Assembly (NCBI RefSeq): GCF_002259605.1
Contig: NZ_MWWR01000008.1
Coordinates: 62,001 to 126,000, forward strand
Reading direction: 5' to 3'
DNA length: 64,000 nt
From: Pseudoscardovia radai
GTDB taxonomy: Bacteria > Actinomycetota > Actinomycetes > Actinomycetales > Bifidobacteriaceae
The notes under the pieces are model-generated. The model had not been told where the DNA came from. It worked only from the letters and a program-made list of their open reading frames with translations, and did no database searches. Made by a program: the position numbers and the translations under genes. Shown piece after piece: positions 59,485 to 64,000 of the stretch (position 1 is its first letter; every line of letters starts with the position of its first letter).

Positions 59485-60507
59485 ATGGCCGATGCATCCG
59501 CAGATCGCTCCGTCGAGGAATTCAAGCTCCGATTCTGCCATCCCGAACTCATCGAGGACTGCCGCGACACGCTCGTGTCGATGTTTCGCCAGGGCACCAA
59601 CCCAGCGCAGCCCGCCTCGCTTGACCCGGCCACCCTCAGCTACCTGCGCCTGTACGAGGAGACGCATGACGCCGCCGACGCAGACGCCAAGCTCGAGGCG
59701 TGGCAGGGCTACGTCGAGCACGAGGCCCGCCACGGCAACCTCGACGCCCTCGACCTCGAAACCGTCTACGCGCGCAACGACCTGTGGGCGAATTTCGACA
59801 CGCTTCCCACGATGGACGCCATCGGTCTCATGAACGACCTATGGCAGCTCTCGAAGCGCGCCTGCGAGGAGATCCGCGGCTCCGCTTATTACTGCCTGGC
59901 CATCCACACCGCCTGTCTCGACGCCGACCAACAGGACTGGCTTCTGTGCCCCGGTCCGCTCATGCTCCTGACGTCCGCGTCCGACCTGGGCTGCGCCGAG
60001 GCGTCGATGGAACTGTCGCGCATGCTCACCAGCGGCGGCCTGCTCGAGCCGAACCTCCCGCTCGCACACCGTTACCATGTGCGCGCCGCGCATGATGGCG
60101 ACGCCTCTGCGTGGGCCTACGTGGCGATGGACTACCTGCTCGGCCGCGGCACGCCCCGCGACCCCGACCGCATGATCGACGCGCTGATGTCCGGCGCGGC
60201 CGCCGGTGACTATTCGTCATGCGTGAGCCTGGGCGACCTGTTCAGCACCGGCTTCCCCGAGTCGCGCCTCGCGCCCGTGCCCGACATGCGGCTCGCCAAC
60301 GAGTACTACAGCGCCGCGTACGAGATCGAGACGGAGGGCGCGCAGATGGAGGGTATGGAGACGGAGGGCGTCGAGGCGGGGGAGAGGAACCACGATGTTC
60401 CCGCCGCGGACCACACGAAATCCCTCGCCTACGTGGGCATGATGTTCACCCAGGCCGCGCTTGATATGGACGGCGACGACGGCGACGACGGTGACGCTGC
60501 CTGCTGA
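59485..60507 (+). CDS. Sel1-repeat protein
   Basis: 340 residues from ATG 59485, with AGGAGG at 59470-59475. The first ~150 residues are helical and not obviously repetitive (VEEFKLRFCHPELIEDCRDT). Then come Sel1/TPR-like units: TSASDLGCAEASMELSRMLT, HRYHVRAAHDGDASAWAYVA, MDYLLGRGTPRDPDRMIDAL, MSGAAAGDYSSCVSLGDLFS and MRLANEYYSAAYEIE. A Glu/Gly-rich loop (TEGAQMEGMETEGVEAGERN) and an Asp-rich end follow. Likely a cytosolic scaffold; no enzyme motif. It is related in design to the smaller Sel1 gene upstream. Confidence 0.82.
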   Translation: MADASADRSVEEFKLRFCHPELIEDCRDTLVSMFRQGTNPAQPASLDPATLSYLRLYEETHDAADADAKLEAWQGYVEHEARHGNLDALDLETVYARNDLWANFDTLPTMDAIGLMNDLWQLSKRACEEIRGSAYYCLAIHTACLDADQQDWLLCPGPLMLLTSASDLGCAEASMELSRMLTSGGLLEPNLPLAHRYHVRAAHDGDASAWAYVAMDYLLGRGTPRDPDRMIDALMSGAAAGDYSSCVSLGDLFSTGFPESRLAPVPDMRLANEYYSAAYEIETEGAQMEGMETEGVEAGERNHDVPAADHTKSLAYVGMMFTQAALDMDGDDGDDGDAAC

Positions 60508-60589
60508 CGGCCCCAATCGTTGACAATCCCGCCGATGTCCCCCGCCCGCAGACGCTCCCGCCCGCAGACGGAATACACAGACGGAATAT

Positions 60590-60636
60590 GAAAGGCGCCG
60601 CACGATGCTTCGAAACATCGTGCGGCGCCTTCTTTC
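60590..60636. terminator. Bidirectional terminator between the Sel1 gene and the zinc-ribbon operon
   Basis: Perfect 16-bp stem (arms 60592-60607 and 60616-60631), loop CTTCGAAA, followed by CTTTC on the plus strand and TTTCATATT on the minus strand. Confidence 0.85.
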
Positions 60637-60672
60637 AGAGTGTGTCACTGCGCCGTCGTCATGGCGCCGTCG

Positions 60673-61455
60673 TCACTGCGCCGACCTGCCTTCGCGCTCG
60701 AAGGTAATCGACGCGCCGGCCAGCGCCCCGCCGTTGGCGAGGTTCTGGAGCGGGAAGATGCCGTTGGCGTCCACCTGCTGGATGAAATCGGCGTTCGAAG
60801 CGCCGTCGAAGGTCAGCTTGCCGTCGGAGAACGCGAGCGTCAGCTTGTAGTCCTGCGCGGCGTTGCCCGTCTGCTTGTACTCGACGGCGATGTTCCCGCC
60901 GTCCTGCTGCCACGAGCACGACCACTGGTTGATACCGTTGCCGCCCGTGACGAGGGAGTCATACACCACGCACGAATTGTCGGGGCGGATCTCGATCGTG
61001 AGGCTTTCGAACATGGGGATCAGCGCGCCGTCGGCGTCCGCGTAGCCCAGGTTCTTCGCCGTGGAACTCAGGAACTGCAGCTCGGTGGACGAGCCCGGTT
61101 CGAAGGTGGTGTCGCCGCTGCTGGCGGAGGAGACCGTCCACACGCCGACCGGGTCGGCGGCCTGCGTCTGCGTGGTGCTTGCCGCGGCGGAGGCGTAGCG
61201 CTGGCGCAGCATGACGCCGGTGGCGGCCAGCGCGATGGCGAGCACGAACGCCACGATGGCGATGATGATGCGCGGGTTCGCGTGGTGCTTCTTCTTCGCC
61301 GCGCCCTGCGGGGTGGGCGTGGGCTGCACGGTGGCGTTCACCGGCATCCCGGTCGGCATCCCCGTGGCCGGATCGGTCGGCACGAGGCTGTTGCCGCAGT
61401 ATGGGCAGGTGCCCATGCCCTCCGGCACGGCGTTATCGCAATGAGAGCAAATCAT
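60673..61455 (-). CDS. Zinc-ribbon membrane protein with extracytoplasmic beta domain (smaller paralog)
   Basis: 260 residues on the minus strand, with AGAAGGAACC before the ATG. The N-terminus is a zinc ribbon (ICSHCDNAVPEGMGTCPYCG: two CxxC pairs). It is followed by a Pro/Thr linker, a KKKHH basic patch and one transmembrane helix (IIIAIVAFVLAIALAATGVM). The remaining ~165 residues are beta-rich and outside by the positive-inside rule: DPVGVWTVSSASSGDTTFEP, SLTIEIRPDNSCVVYDSLVT, NQWSCSWQQDGGNIAVEYKQ. This resembles a lipocalin-like fold, with two cysteines that could pair. Second gene of a two-gene operon with its larger paralog (63 bp apart). Function unknown. Confidence 0.82.
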   Translation of the reverse strand: MICSHCDNAVPEGMGTCPYCGNSLVPTDPATGMPTGMPVNATVQPTPTPQGAAKKKHHANPRIIIAIVAFVLAIALAATGVMLRQRYASAAASTTQTQAADPVGVWTVSSASSGDTTFEPGSSTELQFLSSTAKNLGYADADGALIPMFESLTIEIRPDNSCVVYDSLVTGGNGINQWSCSWQQDGGNIAVEYKQTGNAAQDYKLTLAFSDGKLTFDGASNADFIQQVDANGIFPLQNLANGGALAGASITFEREGRSAQ

Positions 61456-61518
61456 GGTTCCTTCTTCTGTGTTTCTATCGATGTCGCTCAGGTCGGTTTT
61501 GCCCAGAGGCCTCTTCGG

Positions 61519-63120
61519 CTACTTCGTGTCCACGCGGCGCAGGATGGTGCCGTCGGGAGTCGCGGTGGCCGGCACAAGCGCCGTTTTGTCGGAGTTGAAC
61601 ACCAGCGGCACGGATCCGCGGTCCGCGAAGGAGATACGCACCACGCCGGAGTCCGACACCGCCCACGAGCAGGTCTCGGGGGTCACACCCTGCGCGTCCT
61701 GCGAGGTGTACTGGCACACGTTGTTGCCCGACACCGTGTACACGTTGCCGGTTTTCATGGTGCCGTCAGCGTTCTGGATGACCTCGATCCACGTGCCGTC
61801 GTACTGGCTCCTGTCCACGGTGGCGGTGGCGGCGGGCTGCGTGGAGGTGCGCGCCGGGTCGAGGAAGGCCTCGTAACCGGCGAAGCCGCCCGCGGCAACC
61901 ATGAGCACAAGGGCCACGGTCATGACGATGGCGGAGGCCTTGTGCCCCTTCTTCTCTTCCTGAGGAACCTCGGAGGAGGAGGTGATCGGCGCATCGTTCT
62001 GCGGCTCCTCCTCGCCCTGCGGCGCCTTGGACGTCGGCGCGAACGGCGCGGGCTGGGTAAGGTTCTGCATGGGCTGGTCGGCGCGCGGCCCGACAAGATA
62101 CGATTGCGCCTGCTGCGCGGCCTGCTGGGCCTCGAGCTGGGCGGCCTGCTGGGCCTCGGCCTTCTTCTTGCGCAGACCGCGGCGCTTCTTCGTGGCAGGC
62201 GCGGTGGAGGATTCCGCGGGCATATGCACGAGGGATTCGACTGGCTGCGGCGTTGGCTGCGGCATGGTGGTGTTCGGCTGGTACGGGTTCTGCTGGTACG
62301 GGTTCTGCAGCGTCTGGTACGACGGCTGCGGGGTGGCGTACGGCTGAGGGGTAACCGGCTGCTGGTTCTGCAGCTGCTGCGCATACTCCGGCTGGGACTG
62401 CCAGGCGTACTGCGGCTGGACGGGCTGCTGCTGTGCGTTCTGCTGCGCCGCGTTCTGCGCAGGCGCCGGCTGAGCCGTCTGGTTTTGCGTCGGCTGGCCC
62501 GCGTACTGGGCCTTCGGAGTCTTGTGACGCTGCGCCGGGGGAAGAATGGAAGTCGCCGCGGAATCTTCATCGAAGGGATTCGGACGCCTCGTGTCGGTCG
62601 CTGCGGTAGACGATTCGCCCGTCTGCGCGGCGGGCGTCGGCGTCTGGGCGGCCTTGGTCACCTTGGGCACGTGGTGGCGCATGGCCGGAGTCGCGAGGGA
62701 CGTGGGGGCAAACTCCTCCTCAGCGTCATCGTCATCATCGTCCGCATCGATGGCGGGCGCGGCCGGCGTCGACGCGATGGCGTCCGCGAAGGAAGCCGTC
62801 TGCACGGGTGAGACGGCGGGAGCGGCGGACGGCGGCGGGGTCTGGGCGGCCTTGGTCACCTTGGGCACGTGGTGGCGCATGGCGGGTGCGGCGAGCGATG
62901 TAGGGGCGGACTCCTCCTCCGCATCGTCCTCCATCTGCACCGGCTGGGATGCCGGGGTGGACGCGATGGCAGACATGAACGATGACGCCGCCGGCGCCGC
63001 CTGCTGCTGGGGCTGGGCTTGCTGAATCGGCTGAGGCTGGGCCTGCTGAAGCGGGGCGCCGCAACGGCCGCAGAACTTCCCATCAGGCACAACGTCCGCT
63101 CCACACTTGGGGCACTTCAT
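61519..63120 (-). CDS. Zinc-ribbon, low-complexity membrane protein (larger paralog)
   Basis: 533 residues on the minus strand, with AGAAGGGAAA upstream. It starts with a zinc ribbon (KCPKCGADVVPDGKFCGRCG). A long cytosolic disordered part follows (residues ~25-395). This contains a duplicated ~60-residue block (APAMRHHVPKVTKAAQTP near 77 and ATPAMRHHVPKVTKAAQTP near 145, plus a decayed third, PAQRHKTPKAQYAG), an Asp run, and a Gln/Pro-rich stretch. One transmembrane helix comes next (ASAIVMTVALVLMVAAGGFA). Then comes a ~100-residue outer beta domain (YDGTWIEVIQNADGTMKTGN, CSWAVSDSGVVRISFADRGS). Same architecture as the next gene. The repeated PAMRHHVPKV words look like docking or phosphorylation-type motifs, but that is inference. 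Confidence 0.82.
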   Translation of the reverse strand: MKCPKCGADVVPDGKFCGRCGAPLQQAQPQPIQQAQPQQQAAPAASSFMSAIASTPASQPVQMEDDAEEESAPTSLAAPAMRHHVPKVTKAAQTPPPSAAPAVSPVQTASFADAIASTPAAPAIDADDDDDDAEEEFAPTSLATPAMRHHVPKVTKAAQTPTPAAQTGESSTAATDTRRPNPFDEDSAATSILPPAQRHKTPKAQYAGQPTQNQTAQPAPAQNAAQQNAQQQPVQPQYAWQSQPEYAQQLQNQQPVTPQPYATPQPSYQTLQNPYQQNPYQPNTTMPQPTPQPVESLVHMPAESSTAPATKKRRGLRKKKAEAQQAAQLEAQQAAQQAQSYLVGPRADQPMQNLTQPAPFAPTSKAPQGEEEPQNDAPITSSSEVPQEEKKGHKASAIVMTVALVLMVAAGGFAGYEAFLDPARTSTQPAATATVDRSQYDGTWIEVIQNADGTMKTGNVYTVSGNNVCQYTSQDAQGVTPETCSWAVSDSGVVRISFADRGSVPLVFNSDKTALVPATATPDGTILRRVDTK

Positions 63121-63217
63121 TCCTGGTTTCCCTTCTGTGATCTCTGACTACGACAATCACTCTCGTCCCACTATAACCGCACCGGAAACAAAGGGCGCGG
63201 CCGCGCATCAGATACGA

Positions 63218-63276
63218 TGGCGCCATGTTCGAGGGCACCGTGTTGGTAGCACCGTGTTGGTGGCGCCATGTCCGAG
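63218..63276 (+). repeat. Nested repeats in the leader of the last gene
   Basis: TGGCGCCATGTTCGAG (63218-63233) and TGGCGCCATGTCCGAG (63261-63276) are direct repeats, each containing the palindrome TGGCGCCA. Between them GCACCGTGTTGGT is tandemly repeated (63235-63248, 63249-63262). Possible operator pair or slippage product. Confidence 0.8.
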
Positions 63277-63475
63277 ACGCGATGTGCGATGACCTTGTGA
63301 AAATCGTGTTACCTCGCAGTATCCTCCCGGCCCAAGCACAGACGCGGGTGGTAGCCTACCGCGCGGATGCGCCGGCCCGGACCCGCGCATCCCGGCGCGC
63401 GCGGAAAGCCGAGGAGCCGAAGGCCGAGAAAGCAGAAAAGCCGACAGGCCGCGCCGCACCAGTCCGGGGAGTGAC

Positions 63476-64000
63476 ATGGCATCGCGCAAGCATACGCTCG
63501 TCCTGTGGATCGTGGCGGTCGTCCTCATCGCCGCCTGCGAGATCGGAATCTTCAACCTGCCGCACTGGCGCACGGTCGGCGCCCCGGCCGTGGAATCGGG
63601 CACGCCCGTCATCGCCTCGGGCCTGACCGACAACGGCGACGGCACGTATACGGTGACCGACGCCGACAAGGCCACCATCGGCATCCCGATCCGCTCCGCC
63701 TCCGGCGGCGCCGCCGAACTGCGCAGCGTGCGCCTCGTGCCCGCCGGCACGGGGTGGTCGTACTCCACGGCCTCGTTCAAAACCGCTTACGGCAGCGCCG
63801 ACGATTCGACCACAGACACCGACTCCCTGACGTGGCGCGACCTTGGTCAGGGTGTGTGGACGGACGCCAAAACCCTCACCTACACCAAGATCCCGTCCAC
63901 CCAATACGTGCTCGCCGGCCAGAAAAGCGATGACAACCGCTACAGCACCTGGCTGCGCATCGACTACGGCAGCCAGTCCGCCGGCGCCGTCGTCTCCCTC
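63476..64000 (+). CDS. Membrane-anchored protein, N-terminal part (cut by the window end)
   Basis: 175 codons open to the right edge from ATG 63476, with GGGGAG just upstream. The N-terminus is a membrane helix or uncleaved signal (TLVLWIVAVVLIAACEIGIF) followed by NLPHWRTVGAP. Then comes a beta-rich, extracytoplasmic-looking region (SGLTDNGDGTYTVTDADKAT, ELRSVRLVPAGTGWSYSTAS, STQYVLAGQKSDDNRYSTWL). This layout, one helix then a beta sandwich, is seen at the start of several large polytopic envelope proteins, but I cannot assign a family from this part. Confidence 0.75.
   Translation, partial: MASRKHTLVLWIVAVVLIAACEIGIFNLPHWRTVGAPAVESGTPVIASGLTDNGDGTYTVTDADKATIGIPIRSASGGAAELRSVRLVPAGTGWSYSTASFKTAYGSADDSTTDTDSLTWRDLGQGVWTDAKTLTYTKIPSTQYVLAGQKSDDNRYSTWLRIDYGSQSAGAVVSL

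Overview
The window is GC-rich and gene-dense and reads as chromosomal DNA of a high-GC Gram-positive bacterium. The gene set, the wording of LepA, IlvE, S20 and GlnE, and the pyrB-pyrI-pyrC-pyrF-pyrK-pyrD order fit Bifidobacterium best. That is recognition from family knowledge, and I cannot name the species. I support 43 protein-coding genes, two of them cut by the window ends. I see no tRNA, rRNA, CRISPR array or transposase gene.

Layout. 0-9.7 kb: start of an acyl-CoA synthetase (minus strand), the three-gene proton-translocating transhydrogenase pntA1-pntA2-pntB, ribosomal protein L25, ilvE, a Na+-coupled NSS-family transporter and rpsT (minus strand). 9.9-24.6 kb: a TRIC-type channel, a giant exonuclease-RecQ-UvrD fusion helicase, lepA-hemW, a HhH DNA glycosylase, a UvrA-like ABC ATPase and a YdcF/SanA protein. 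24.7-28.9 kb: a MerR-controlled redox cassette (aldo/keto reductase, MerR, CMD-cupin protein, flavodoxin), then a secreted or anchored protein of unknown function. 29-44.4 kb: gltBD, a small membrane protein, an ABC ATPase, trmI, a SixA-type phosphatase, metE, metF and a putative nuclease-fold gene. 44.7-57.3 kb: glnE, a CPA1 antiporter (minus strand) and the complete UMP-synthesis set after carbamoyl phosphate (pyrBICFKD, a terminator, then pyrE). 57.8-64 kb: two Sel1-repeat proteins, two paralogous zinc-ribbon membrane proteins (minus strand) and the start of another membrane protein.

Metabolic theme. pntAB and gltBD connect NADPH with nitrogen assimilation. glnE would tune glutamine synthetase. 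ilvE uses glutamate. metE and metF form the methyl-transfer branch of methionine synthesis. The pyr genes make UMP.

The unexpected part lies between the genes. (1) A tandem repeat with an exact 84-bp period (a 49-bp imperfect palindrome plus a 35-bp spacer) occurs as six units near 9 kb and four units near 59 kb, in opposite orientations, and one spacer is flipped. (2) An 82-bp palindromic element is present in six copies of identical length. One copy has outer arms changed on both sides so that pairing is largely kept. Two copies are 93-bp perfect direct repeats flanking the nuclease-like gene. (3) A third array, with a period near 73 bp, sits between two copies of the 82-bp element. These repeat families and the triple-fusion helicase are the best candidates for something undescribed.
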